Source: Cobetia amphilecti
Lineage (GTDB): Bacteria; Pseudomonadota; Gammaproteobacteria; Pseudomonadales; Halomonadaceae
Length of the DNA: 64,000 nt
NCBI RefSeq assembly: GCF_030010415.1
Contig: NZ_JASCSA010000002.1
Strand: one strand, 5' to 3'
Part shown: positions 33,368 to 42,265 of the stretch, piece by piece
Numbering within the stretch: position 1 is the first letter of the stretch
How the letters are laid out: each line of letters opens with the position of its first letter
Position numbers and translations under genes: made by a program
Notes under the pieces: generated by a model
What the model was told of the DNA's origin: nothing
Database searches by the model: none
The model's input: only the letters and a program-made list of their open reading frames with translations

Positions 33368-33508
33368 TCCACACCGACCTCTCCACCAACTCCAGGGCTC
33401 AGGACATGACAATCATAAAAACCGTCGCTGCCCGCGACTTCGTTGGTCACTCGCTGCATGGCCACGGCTTTGCAGACCGGCTCCCCGCAGAGCGCTGCTG
33501 CGCTGTCC

Positions 33509-33553
33509 AACTCAGTGCCGAGCAAGTCAGTACCGACCAAGTCAGTACCGAGC
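33509..33553 (+). repeat. Three 15-bp tandem repeats between puuA and the antiporter gene
   Basis: Units AACTCAGTGCCGAGC (33509-33523), AAGTCAGTACCGACC (33524-33538) and AAGTCAGTACCGAGC (33539-33553), in the leader directly before the antiporter ribosome site. No other feature is seen in the 214-bp gap. Confidence 0.75.
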
Positions 33554-33581
33554 ACTTCCTCGCTGCATGGGAGGCCCGGAC

Positions 33582-35081
33582 ATGAATCAGGTCTCTCCCG
33601 TCCCCCCAGCGTCCCCACACCCCTTCGCTCCCTCCGTCAGCGCCCGTGGCAAGGGGCGCAGCATTGCCATGTTCGGCGTCATCCTGGCACTGGTGCTGGG
33701 CATCACCTTTACCCATGAGGCCGGCACGCCGTTCGGCTGGATCAGCCTCGTGCCATCGCTGATCGTGCTGGTGGTCGCCATCGCGACCCATCGCACCCTG
33801 GAAGCCCTGGCCATCGGCGCGCTCGCGGGTCTGCTGATACTGCAGCCTGACGACTACATCGGAGAGCTGGCCGATATCTCGCTGGGCGTGATGATGAACG
33901 AGACCATCGCCTGGCTGATTCTGGTCTGTGGGCTGATGGGCGGTTTCATCGCCATGATGGAGAAGTCCGGCTGCACGCTGAGTTTCAGCAACATGATCGG
34001 TCGCCTGCTCAAGACACGCCGTCAGTCGCTGATCGGCACCGTGATCCTCGGCATCCTCATATTCATCGATGACTATCTGAATGCCCTGGCGACGCCGGCG
34101 GCGATGAAACGCCTGACGGACCGCTTCGGGGTCTCGCGTGAGAAGCTGGCCTATATCGTCGACTCGACTGCCGCGCCCATCTGCATTCTGGTGCCCCTCT
34201 CGACCTGGGCGGTGTACTTCTCCCAGCTGCTCGAGGAAGGCGGTGCCACCGAAAGCGGCATGTCGCTCTATATCCAGGCGATTCCCTACATGCTGTATGG
34301 TTGGATCGCGATGGCGCTGGCCATGCTGGTCGCCATTGGCCTGATGCCGGACATCGGCCCGATGAAGGCCGCCGAGCGACGCGCCAAGGCCGGCCAGCCG
34401 ATTCCTGACGGCGCCCCGGAGCCCCTGCCGGAAGCAGAAGCGCCGAAATCCAGCCCCTGGATCGGTCTGATGAACTTCGTGCTGCCAATGGCCGTGCTGA
34501 TCGGCGCAAGCGCCTGGTTCGAGATCGACCTGCTCAAGGGCGTGATCGTCGCTACGCTGTTCACCATCCTGCTGTATCTCGCCCAGCGTCTGGTGTCGTT
34601 TTCCTCGCTGATGGACGCGGTGATGGATGGCTTTCGCACCATGATGCTGCCCCTGGCCATCGTGGCGGTCGGGTTCGTGCTGCGCGAGGTCAATGACCAG
34701 CTCGGCATGACCACCTTCATGATCGAGAGCCTGACACCCTACCTGACTCCGGCGATCCTGCCGGCCATCGTGTTCGTCAGCATGGCCGTCGTGGTCTTCG
34801 CGACCGGCTCCTCCTGGGGCGTGTTCGTGATCTCGATCCCGATCGTGATTCCCATCGCGCTGCACATGGATGCCTCGCTGCCGCTGATCGTCGGTGCCCT
34901 GCTGTCAGCCTCCAGCTTCGGTAGCCACGCCTGCTTCTTCTCGGACTCTTCGGTGCTGTCCTCACAAGGTTGCGGGGTCCAGCCGATGCAGCATGCGCTG
35001 ACGCAACTGCCCTACACCTTGATCGGTGCGCTGGTCACGACGCTGGGCTTCCTGCTGATGGGATTCTGGATCGCCGGCTGA
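33582..35081 (+). CDS. NhaC-family sodium/proton antiporter-like membrane protein
   Basis: Polytopic inner-membrane protein of the NhaC/ArsB-like antiporter family. ATG 33582 is set by GGGAGG 7 nt upstream; longer in-frame sequence runs through the tandem repeat and puuA. The 499 residues give about 11-12 hydrophobic segments, with family-typical IFIDDYLNALATPAAMK, STAAPICILVPLSTW and GSSWGVFVISIPIVIPIA, and an acidic loop near 275-295. Placement between puuA and the other polyamine genes suggests it exchanges putrescine or a catabolite for protons or sodium, but that is inference; pH or sodium homeostasis is an alternative. Confidence 0.85.
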   Translation: MNQVSPVPPASPHPFAPSVSARGKGRSIAMFGVILALVLGITFTHEAGTPFGWISLVPSLIVLVVAIATHRTLEALAIGALAGLLILQPDDYIGELADISLGVMMNETIAWLILVCGLMGGFIAMMEKSGCTLSFSNMIGRLLKTRRQSLIGTVILGILIFIDDYLNALATPAAMKRLTDRFGVSREKLAYIVDSTAAPICILVPLSTWAVYFSQLLEEGGATESGMSLYIQAIPYMLYGWIAMALAMLVAIGLMPDIGPMKAAERRAKAGQPIPDGAPEPLPEAEAPKSSPWIGLMNFVLPMAVLIGASAWFEIDLLKGVIVATLFTILLYLAQRLVSFSSLMDAVMDGFRTMMLPLAIVAVGFVLREVNDQLGMTTFMIESLTPYLTPAILPAIVFVSMAVVVFATGSSWGVFVISIPIVIPIALHMDASLPLIVGALLSASSFGSHACFFSDSSVLSSQGCGVQPMQHALTQLPYTLIGALVTTLGFLLMGFWIAG

Positions 35082-35113
35082 CCCAGCGCTCACGCCATGA
35101 ATCGGCAAGACAT

Positions 35114-35149
35114 GCACTGCGCCCCGCCTTCACAGGCGGGGCGCAGTGC
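35114..35149 (+). terminator. Terminator after the antiporter gene
   Basis: GCACTGCGCCCCGCC-TTCACA-GGCGGGGCGCAGTGC is a perfect 15-bp stem; only GTTT follows, so the T run is weak. Confidence 0.7.
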
Positions 35150-35185
35150 GTTTCGGGCCAGGTCAGGCGTACTTTCCAGCCCATG

Positions 35186-35217
35186 AAAAAGCCGCCTCCC
35201 GACAAGGAAGGCGGCTT
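35186..35217 (-). terminator. Terminator after puuB (minus strand)
   Basis: On the minus strand AAGCCGCCT pairs with AGGCGGCTT (9 bp) and is followed by TTTTT. It faces the preceding plus-strand hairpin, insulating the convergent units. Confidence 0.75.
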
Positions 35218-35241
35218 GGGGCATTCTGGAGAACAGGCTGA

Positions 35242-36534
35242 TCAGATACCGAGCTTGTCGCGGGTCTGGTAGTACCAGGCACCCACGGCAGACAGCGGCA
35301 CCCGCAGCATGCGGCCACCGGGGAACGGCAGGTGCGGCAGGCCGGCGAAGGCATCGAAGCGGCCATCACGGCCGGTCATCACCTCACTGATCAAGCGCCC
35401 TGCCAGATGGCTGCAGGTCACGCCATGCCCGGAATAGCCCTGGGCGTAGTAGACGTTGTCATTGAGCACACCGAACTGAGGCAGACGATTGAGCGTCATC
35501 AGGAAGGTACCGCTCCAGGCGTAGTCGATCTTGACGTTGGCCAGTTGCGGGAAGGCCTTGAGCATCTTGGGGCGAATCAAGGCTTCGATATTGCTGGGGT
35601 CTTCGCCGCCATAGTTGACGCCGCCACCGAAGATGAGCCGGTTGTCACGGGTCAGGCGGTAGTAGTCCAGCAGGTAGTTGCAGTCTTCCACCGCCATGTT
35701 GTTGGGCAGCAGACTACGCGCCACATCCTCCGCCAGCGGTTCGGTGGTGATTATCTGGGTGCCACAGGGCATCGACTTGCCTTCAAGCTCCGGCAGCACG
35801 CCGTTGAGGTAGGCGTTGCCCGCCATCACGACGCGGTCGGCCCGCAGGGTACCGCCCGCGGTCTTGAGCACGACGGGGCTGCCATGCTCGAGACTCAGCA
35901 GCGGGCTGTGCTCGAAGATCACGCCGCCCAGTGACTCGAAGGCTGCGGCTTCGCCCAACACCAGATTGAGCGGATGGATGTGGCCACCGGAGTGATCGAC
36001 CAGCGCGCCCGTATAGCCTTCGGCACTCACTTCACGCTTGTAGGCATCACCTTCCAGCAATTCGAGGCTGGTGTTGCCATAGCGCTCCCACAGCGCCTTG
36101 TGCTCCTTGAGCCCCTTGAGCTGACGCGCATTGCAGGCCGCGAACAGATTGCCTTCGCGCAGGTCACAATCGATGCCATAACCGGCGATACGCTCACGAA
36201 TGATGCGGTTGCCTTCAAAGGCCATGTCGCCCAGCGCACGTGCCGTCTGGGCGCCGAAACGCTCCTCGATCACATCCATGTCGCGGCTGTAGCTGTTGAC
36301 GATCTGCCCGCCATTGCGACCGGATGCGCCGTAACCCACGCGGGCGGCCTCCAGCACCATCACCTTGAGGCCCTGCTCGGCCAGGTGCAGCGCCGCCGAG
36401 ATGCCGGTGAAGCCAGCCCCGACGACGCAGACATCACAGCTGACATCTCCCGCTAGCGGGGGCCGTTCGGGCACGGCATTGGCTGAGGCGGCATACCAGG
36501 AGGCAGCATGTTCCAGGGGCAGAGAGGCACTCAT
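35242..36534 (-). CDS. puuB: Gamma-glutamylputrescine oxidoreductase PuuB
   Basis: FAD-dependent DAO-family oxidase that converts gamma-glutamylputrescine to the aldehyde with hydrogen peroxide. The 430 residues begin with ASWYAASAN, the dinucleotide-binding VVGAGFTGISAALHLAEQG (36-54), the GYGASGRNGGQIVNSYSRD segment identical in pattern to E. coli PuuB (426 residues), and a C-terminal YYAQGYSGHG flavin segment. It has its own upstream operator-like palindrome, so it may be transcribed apart from the genes before it. Confidence 0.93.
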   Translation of the reverse strand: MSASLPLEHAASWYAASANAVPERPPLAGDVSCDVCVVGAGFTGISAALHLAEQGLKVMVLEAARVGYGASGRNGGQIVNSYSRDMDVIEERFGAQTARALGDMAFEGNRIIRERIAGYGIDCDLREGNLFAACNARQLKGLKEHKALWERYGNTSLELLEGDAYKREVSAEGYTGALVDHSGGHIHPLNLVLGEAAAFESLGGVIFEHSPLLSLEHGSPVVLKTAGGTLRADRVVMAGNAYLNGVLPELEGKSMPCGTQIITTEPLAEDVARSLLPNNMAVEDCNYLLDYYRLTRDNRLIFGGGVNYGGEDPSNIEALIRPKMLKAFPQLANVKIDYAWSGTFLMTLNRLPQFGVLNDNVYYAQGYSGHGVTCSHLAGRLISEVMTGRDGRFDAFAGLPHLPFPGGRMLRVPLSAVGAWYYQTRDKLGI

Positions 36535-36550
36535 GACAATTTCCTTGTGG

Positions 36551-36568
36551 TTATTTTAATCAACATAA
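36551..36568 (-). promoter_or_regulatory. Operator-like palindrome upstream of puuB
   Basis: TTAT-N10-ATAA (36551-36568) encloses TTTTAATCAACATA (36554-36567), the same 14 bp found in the puuD operator. On the minus strand it includes TATGTT, a possible -10 box, arranged as at puuD; the -35 is weak. Likely PuuR site. Confidence 0.55.
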
Positions 36569-36668
36569 AAGCACGATATCACGGATCATCGAGCCAATCA
36601 CGCCAACTTTGACATGCAATAATCACCACAAGTAGCATCCTGCCAACACAGAGTGCCCCACCTGAAAC

Positions 36669-36704
36669 GCCGAGAGGCCGTGACGACTGTCACGGCCTCT
36701 CGGC
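36669..36704 (-). terminator. Terminator after the second ligase gene
   Basis: GCCGAGAGGCCGTGAC pairs perfectly over 16 bp with its complement around a 4-nt loop (36685-36688). Only GTTT follows on the minus strand. It separates the long puuB2-to-ligase unit from puuB. Confidence 0.65.
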
Positions 36705-36771
36705 TCCCTCATGGGCTTGCCCCGCAGGGTGAGATACACAGTGCTAGACACACAGGACATGTCCCGAAGGG

Positions 36772-38154
36772 CTAGACACGCAGCAGCAGGTGCTCCCGCT
36801 CCCACGAGCTGATGACCTGGAAGTACTCACGATGCTCGGCGCGCTTGACGGCCAGATAGCTCTTCACGAAGCGCTCGCCGAGAATATCCGCCAACGGCTT
36901 GCAGGAGTGCAGCGCATTCAGCGCCGGCCCGATATCGTCCGGCAGGCTGTTACCCCCCTCCCAGGCAGAGCCCACGGCCGGCGGACGCGGCTCGATCTGC
37001 GCCATCATGCCCAGATAGCCGCAGGCCAGCGAGGCAGCCATCACCAGATAGGGATTGGCGTCGGCGCCGGCCAGACGGTTCTCGACCCGCGTCCCCTCGG
37101 CATCTGACACCGGCACCCGCAAGCCGACGGTGCGGTTGTCAAAGCCCCACTCCACGTTGATCGGTGCGGAGCCACTGGTCTCGCTGCGCATCAGGCGGCG
37201 ATAGGAATTGACGTTGGGCGCGAAGAACGGCATCGCGGACGGCATGTAGGTCTGCAAGCCGCCGATGAAGTTGCGAAACAGGGTGCTGGCCCGCCCCTCA
37301 TCATCCGCGAACAGGTTCCTGCCGGTCGCGACATCCACCAGACTCTGATGGATATGCATCGAGCTGCCCGGCTGATAGGCCATCGGCTTGGCCATGAAGG
37401 TGCCGTACATGCCGTGGCGCAATGCCGTCTCGCGCAACGTGCGCTTGAACATCACGACCTGATCGGCCAGCGCCAGCGGGTCACCATGCTCGAAATTGAC
37501 TTCCATCTGCCCGGCGCCCTCTTCATGGATCAGGGTATCGAGATCCAGCCCCATGGCCTCGCAGTAGTCATACATCTCCTCGAAGAGCGGATCGAACTCA
37601 TTGACCGCATCGATGGAATAGGACTGACGGCTGCTCTCCTGACGACCGCTGCGCCCGATGGGCGGCTCCAGCGGATAGTCGGAGTCCTTGTTGGTCTTGA
37701 CGAGGTAGAACTCGGCTTCGGGGGCCACCACCGGCTTCCAGCCGCGTGCGGCATACAGTGCCAGCACTCGCTTGAGCACATAGCGCGGCGACAGCTCCAC
37801 CGGATCACCATTGAGGTAATAGCAGTCATGGATGATCTGCGCGGTGGGGTCTTCCGCCCATGGCACCAGATAGACGGCACTGGTATCCGGGATCAGCTGC
37901 ATGTCCTGCTCGGCCGGATTCCAGAAGCGGCTGTCTTCATCATCCGGATACCCGCCGGTGACGGTCTGGATGAAGATGGAGTCCGGCAGGCGCGGTCGCC
38001 CACCATTGAGGTACTTGCGCGCCGGCATGATCTTGCCCTTGAGAATGCCGGTCAGGTCGGTGACCAGACATTCCACCTCGGTGATGCCATGTGCCGTGAA
38101 CCATTCCTGCAGCACGGCTTCGTCGTCTTCGCGACCAGTGGGTTCGTACTTCAT
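36772..38154 (-). CDS. Glutamine-synthetase-family ligase, second PuuA-like enzyme
   Basis: GS-fold ATP-dependent ligase, probably gamma-glutamylating a polyamine. ATG 38154 follows AAGGA at 7 nt. The 460 residues include VAPEAEFYLV, the EGAGQMEVNFEHGDPL substrate loop, SSMHIHQSL, FAPNVNSYRRL and WGFDNRTVGLRVP. It differs clearly from the PuuA at 31991 (shared motifs only), so it is not a recent copy; it resembles PauA/GlnA3-type polyamine ligases. Position downstream of the binding-protein genes suggests a different amine (cadaverine, spermidine or diaminopropane). Substrate is not determinable here. Confidence 0.85.
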   Translation of the reverse strand: MKYEPTGREDDEAVLQEWFTAHGITEVECLVTDLTGILKGKIMPARKYLNGGRPRLPDSIFIQTVTGGYPDDEDSRFWNPAEQDMQLIPDTSAVYLVPWAEDPTAQIIHDCYYLNGDPVELSPRYVLKRVLALYAARGWKPVVAPEAEFYLVKTNKDSDYPLEPPIGRSGRQESSRQSYSIDAVNEFDPLFEEMYDYCEAMGLDLDTLIHEEGAGQMEVNFEHGDPLALADQVVMFKRTLRETALRHGMYGTFMAKPMAYQPGSSMHIHQSLVDVATGRNLFADDEGRASTLFRNFIGGLQTYMPSAMPFFAPNVNSYRRLMRSETSGSAPINVEWGFDNRTVGLRVPVSDAEGTRVENRLAGADANPYLVMAASLACGYLGMMAQIEPRPPAVGSAWEGGNSLPDDIGPALNALHSCKPLADILGERFVKSYLAVKRAEHREYFQVISSWEREHLLLRV

Positions 38155-38227
38155 GACACCTTCCTTGAACGCTACAGGGCAGGCCACGCGCTCGGCAGCC
38201 TGCTTCGATAGACCCGATTGCCAGCGC

Positions 38228-39292
38228 TCAGCGCGCCTTCACCTCGGACCACAGCTGCTGGAAGATCTGCAGCTGCTCGCCGGAGAGACTCGGTGAGAAA
38301 CGCAGTCGCGCCATGTCCTCTTCGGAGGGCTGAATCGGTGGCTGAGTCAGCACCTCATCCAGATACGGCTCTGCCGCGGCATTGGGGCTGGCGTAGTAGT
38401 TGTAGTTGGAGAGCTGCGCGCCGACCCGGGCATCGAGAATGAAGTTGATGAAGGCATTCGCCAGCTCCGGGTGCGGCGCCCTGGCGGGAATCATCATCGA
38501 ATCCACCCACTTCTCGGTGCCCTCATCGGGGATGACGAACTTGATGTCAGCGAAGGACTCCGGATTTTCCTCACGATAGAACAGGTAGTCGCCATTGAAG
38601 GACAGCCCCGCATGCGTGACCTTGCGCGCCAGCTGCTGAAGTGCGGGCGTGCCATCGGAGAAGCCACTGAAATTGCCGCGATGCTTGGTCTCGATCAGCA
38701 ACCTGGCGGCCTCGCGCCAGTCGTCGAGATCCGTGCAGTCATAGCCATGGCCGAGATAGGCGCAGGCGATGCCCATGCTGACCTGACCACCGGTCATCAA
38801 GCCGAACGGCCAGGCATCATTGACGGACGGATCAAACACCATCGACCAGCTCTTGGGCGCTTCCTTGAAGGTGCTGGCGTTGTAGACAAGCCCGGTGACA
38901 CCCCACTGATAGGGCGCGGCATAGTCGAGCCCCTCCCCCAGCACCGGATCACGGAACTGCTCGGCGAGATTGGCCAGATTCGGCACCTTGTCCTTGTCGA
39001 GCTTCTGCACCAGGCCCATCTCGATCAGGCGCGGTACGTAGTAGCTGGAGGGCACGATGATGTCGTACTGGGAGACACCTCCGGCATTCAACTTGGCGAC
39101 CATTTCCGGCTGCGAGTTGTAGTAGTTCTCGACCACCTCGACGCCGAACTTCTCCTCGAAGGCGGTGATGATTTCCGGGTCCATGTACTGGGTCCAGTTG
39201 AAGAGATACAGCTTCCTGTCTTCGGCCTGGACGCCACCGGCCAGCAACAGGCTGGCGATGGCCGCAGCGAAACGCAGCGTGTCAGTTGTCAT
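38228..39292 (-). CDS. potF: Polyamine ABC transporter binding protein, copy 1
   Basis: Periplasmic solute-binding protein of the PotD/PotF family. The 354 residues start with a Sec signal peptide (cleavage near VQA-ED, residue 23), then YLFNWTQYMDPEI, VPSSYYVPRLIE and the ligand-contact segments NGDYLFY and KWVDSMMIP. It is a tandem paralogue of the next gene: by eye about five of every six residues are identical, with most differences in the middle lobe (about residues 115-170). Lies in the same unit as potGHI. Confidence 0.92.
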   Translation of the reverse strand: MTTDTLRFAAAIASLLLAGGVQAEDRKLYLFNWTQYMDPEIITAFEEKFGVEVVENYYNSQPEMVAKLNAGGVSQYDIIVPSSYYVPRLIEMGLVQKLDKDKVPNLANLAEQFRDPVLGEGLDYAAPYQWGVTGLVYNASTFKEAPKSWSMVFDPSVNDAWPFGLMTGGQVSMGIACAYLGHGYDCTDLDDWREAARLLIETKHRGNFSGFSDGTPALQQLARKVTHAGLSFNGDYLFYREENPESFADIKFVIPDEGTEKWVDSMMIPARAPHPELANAFINFILDARVGAQLSNYNYYASPNAAAEPYLDEVLTQPPIQPSEEDMARLRFSPSLSGEQLQIFQQLWSEVKAR

Positions 39293-39329
39293 CGTGATGC
39301 TCCATGCGTGGCTTCGACTCAGACATCAA

Positions 39330-39360
39330 TCAGAGCTCCCTCGATTCAGAGCTCCCTCGG
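39330..39360 (-). repeat. Two 15-bp direct repeats between the potF copies
   Basis: TCAGAGCTCCCTCGA (39330-39344) and TCAGAGCTCCCTCGG (39346-39360), 16 bp apart, immediately after the stop side of the upstream potF copy. Confidence 0.65.
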
Positions 39361-39361
39361 T

Positions 39362-40426
39362 TCAGCGCGACTGCACCTCAGACCACAGTTGCTGAAATAC
39401 CTGCAGTTGCTGGCCGGAGAGACTCGGTGAGAAACGCAGGCGCGCCATGTCATCCTCAGAGGGCTGAATCGGTGGCTGAGTCAGCACCTCATCCAGATAC
39501 GGCGCCGCGGCGGCGTTGGGGCTGGCGTAGTAGTTGTAGTTGGAGAGCTGCGCGCCGACCTTGGCATCCAGAATGAAGTTGATGAAGGCGTTCGCCAGCT
39601 CCGGGTGCGGTGCCTTGGCCGGAATCATCATCGAATCCACCCACTTCTCGGCACCTTCGTCAGGAATGACGAACTTGATGTCAGCGAAGGACTCCGGGTT
39701 TTCCTCCAGATAGAACAGGTAGTCGCCGTTGTAGGACAACGCGCCATGGGTGACCTTGCGCGCCAGCTGCTGAAGCGCCGGCGTGCCATCGGAGAAGCCG
39801 CTGAAGTTGTCGCGGTGCTTGGTCTCGATCAGCAACTTGGCGGCTTCGCGCCAGTCATCCAGGTCGGTGCAGTCGTAGCCGTGCCCCAGATAGGCACAGG
39901 CAGACCCCATGCTGACCTGGCCGTCACCCATAAGGCTGAAGGGGTAATCGCCATTGACGGCGGGATCAAACAGCAAGGACCAGCTATTGGGAGCGTCCTT
40001 GAAGGTGCTGGCGTTGTAGACCAGTCCCGTCACGCCCCACTGATAGGGAGCGGTATATTCGGCGCCCGGATCGAAATTCGGGTCACTGAACTGCTCGGCG
40101 ACATTGGCCACATTCGGCACCTTGGCCTTGTCGATCTTCTGCACCAGGCCGGTTTCGATCAGACGCGGCACGTAATAGTTGGACGGCACGATGATGTCGT
40201 ACTGGGAGACGCCGCCCGCATTGAGCTTGGCCAGCATCTCCGGCAGCGAGTTGTAGTAGTTCTCGACCACCTCGACGCCGAACTTCTCCTCGAAAGCGGT
40301 GATGATTTCCGGGTCCATGTACTGGGTCCAGTTGAAGAGATACAGCTTCTTGTCTTCGGCCTGGACGGCACCTGCCAGCAGCAGACTGCCGATGGCGACA
40401 GCGAAACGCAGCGTGTTGTTTGTCAT
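39362..40426 (-). CDS. potF: Polyamine ABC transporter binding protein, copy 2
   Basis: Same length (354), signal peptide and domain plan as its downstream neighbour; transcribed first of the pair. Differences cluster at QFSDPNFDPGAEYTAPY and NGDYPFSLMGDGQ and at scattered surface positions, including TGL for MGL near residue 93. Retained family residues (KWVDSMMIP, PDEG, GDYLFY) indicate a working binding protein. The pair probably arose by tandem duplication and may differ in polyamine preference or affinity. Located 112 bp after potI. Confidence 0.92.
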   Translation of the reverse strand: MTNNTLRFAVAIGSLLLAGAVQAEDKKLYLFNWTQYMDPEIITAFEEKFGVEVVENYYNSLPEMLAKLNAGGVSQYDIIVPSNYYVPRLIETGLVQKIDKAKVPNVANVAEQFSDPNFDPGAEYTAPYQWGVTGLVYNASTFKDAPNSWSLLFDPAVNGDYPFSLMGDGQVSMGSACAYLGHGYDCTDLDDWREAAKLLIETKHRDNFSGFSDGTPALQQLARKVTHGALSYNGDYLFYLEENPESFADIKFVIPDEGAEKWVDSMMIPAKAPHPELANAFINFILDAKVGAQLSNYNYYASPNAAAAPYLDEVLTQPPIQPSEDDMARLRFSPSLSGQQLQVFQQLWSEVQSR

Positions 40427-40538
40427 TGTGATGCTCCGCTCAACGTGCTTGAGAAGTGATGGGACGTGCGTGATGAATGATCAGACCCGACGTCGGCAAG
40501 GACAGCAGTGTCAGACCGCCTGTGGATATTGCGTATGC

Positions 40539-41339
40539 TCACGACGCCGCGCGCCGGCGCGACAGCACCAGACTCGTGAGCGCCGCCAGGGCGACCGCCG
40601 CCATCATCAATGTGGCGATGGCATTGATTTCAGGAGTCACGCCCTTGCGTATCGCGCTCCAGATGTAGATGGGCAAGGTGGCGCTCTCCGGTCCGGCGGT
40701 GAAGAAACTGATCACGAAATCATCCAGCGACAGCGTGAAGGAGAGCAGGAAGCCCGAGATCAATGCCGGCTTGAGTGTCGGCAACATGAAGAACTGCACG
40801 CGCTGCCGCGGTGTCGCGTAGAGGTCCTTGGCCGCCTCGAACAGCGTCGGGTCCAGCCCGACGAAGCGCGAGTAGACGATCAACGCCACGAACGGCACCT
40901 GGAAGGTGACATGTGCAATGGTCATGGTGGCCAGCCCCGGCGACAGCAGACCGGTCAGCTCATTGATCTTGACGAAAAAGGTCATTTCCGAGATCCCGAA
41001 CACGATGTCCGGCAGCACGATGGGCAGATAGATCAGCACGATCAGCCAGCCCAGCTTGCGGTGACGATGGCGATACATGCCATACCCGATCAGCGTGCCG
41101 ATCATCAGCGCCAGCAATGACGACACCATCGCCAGCAGCAGCGAATTGCCGAGCGCCGACAGAATCGCGTCGTTGCCCAGCAGGCGCCGATACCAGCGCA
41201 GCGACACGCCAGTGAAGCTGGCGGCACTGTTGGAGGCATTGAAGGAAAACAGCATCACCACGATCAACGGCAGATACAGAAAACCGAGCGTCAGCCACCA
41301 GAAGCCCCGCAATCCCTTGTGAAAACCACCGCGCTTCAT
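40539..41339 (-). CDS. potI: Polyamine ABC transporter permease PotI
   Basis: Inner-membrane permease of the PotC/PotI type. The 266 residues give six membrane helices and the EAA loop EAAKDLYATPRQRVQFFMLP that contacts the ATPase. Length matches PotI (281). The start overlaps the potH end by 4 bp (ATGA). Confidence 0.93.
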   Translation of the reverse strand: MKRGGFHKGLRGFWWLTLGFLYLPLIVVMLFSFNASNSAASFTGVSLRWYRRLLGNDAILSALGNSLLLAMVSSLLALMIGTLIGYGMYRHRHRKLGWLIVLIYLPIVLPDIVFGISEMTFFVKINELTGLLSPGLATMTIAHVTFQVPFVALIVYSRFVGLDPTLFEAAKDLYATPRQRVQFFMLPTLKPALISGFLLSFTLSLDDFVISFFTAGPESATLPIYIWSAIRKGVTPEINAIATLMMAAVALAALTSLVLSRRRAAS

Positions 41340-42265
41340 ATCACCACCTCTTCACCGCCGCCCAGCCGCTTGCCGATACGGCGCATGGCATAGAGACCAA
41401 TGAAGGTCGCGATTAGCATCAGGATCGCGCCCGCCGCACCCAGCGGCCAGTTGGCGCTGCCAGCAAACTGATTGGCGACCAGATTGCCCAGCATCATGCC
41501 CTTGCCGCCGCCCAGCAGCTCCGGAATCACGTACATGCCGAAGGCCGGAATCGCCACCAGCACGACACCCGCCAACAGCCCCGGCAGCGTCTGGGGGAAG
41601 ACCGCGTGCCAGAAGGCCTTGAGCGGTGAGGCGTAGAGGTCCTGCGCCGCCTCCACCAGTGAAAGATTCAACTTCTCGAAGGCGGCGTACAGCGGCAGCA
41701 CCATGAACGGCAGGAAGTTGTAGACCAGCCCCAGAGTGACCGCGAAATTGGACGGATAGAGCCCCATGTTGGGCGCGATCATGCCCATGGCTTCCGCCAG
41801 CTCCGCCAGCGGCGTGCCCGGCGCCAGCAGATTCATCCAGCCGAAGGTGCGAATGACCTGATTGGTCCAGGACGGCACCACTACCGCCAGCAGCATGATC
41901 GGCCGCCAGCGCTGGTCTGACTGCGAGATGTAATAGGCGATCGGATAGGCCACCAGCACCACCAGCACAGTGGAAAGCACGGTCTGCCACAGCGAGCGCC
42001 CCAGCGTCATCAGGTTGCCCGGGCTCCAGCCGAGAAAGCCCTGTCCGGCCAGCTGCTGAAACGAGGTCAATGACAACGGCATTTCCGGCAGCCCATAGGG
42101 GCCATTGGTCATGAAGGCCACACTCATCAGATAGAGACTGGGCAGCACCAGAAAGACGATGATCCACAGTGCACCGGGCGCGACCGTCAGCAACAGGTGG
42201 CGTGACTCGGCGACCACCGCGCGGCTGCGCGCAGTGGCCAGGGTTGCGTGATAGGCCATCGTCAT
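41336..42265 (-). CDS. potH: Polyamine ABC transporter permease PotH
   Basis: Permease of the PotB/PotH type, 309 residues with six membrane helices and the EAA loop EAAQDLYASPLKAFWHAVFP. Start overlaps the potG stop by 4 bp; an ATG six bases later (42259) has better ribosome-site spacing (GGGGGA) and may be the real start. Pairs with PotI to form the channel. Confidence 0.93.
   Translation of the reverse strand: MTMAYHATLATARSRAVVAESRHLLLTVAPGALWIIVFLVLPSLYLMSVAFMTNGPYGLPEMPLSLTSFQQLAGQGFLGWSPGNLMTLGRSLWQTVLSTVLVVLVAYPIAYYISQSDQRWRPIMLLAVVVPSWTNQVIRTFGWMNLLAPGTPLAELAEAMGMIAPNMGLYPSNFAVTLGLVYNFLPFMVLPLYAAFEKLNLSLVEAAQDLYASPLKAFWHAVFPQTLPGLLAGVVLVAIPAFGMYVIPELLGGGKGMMLGNLVANQFAGSANWPLGAAGAILMLIATFIGLYAMRRIGKRLGGGEEVVI

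Noticed and set aside
38228..40426. potF pair as an assembly duplication
   Set aside because: The copies differ at many residues spread along the whole length and have different intergenic flanks, so they are real paralogues.
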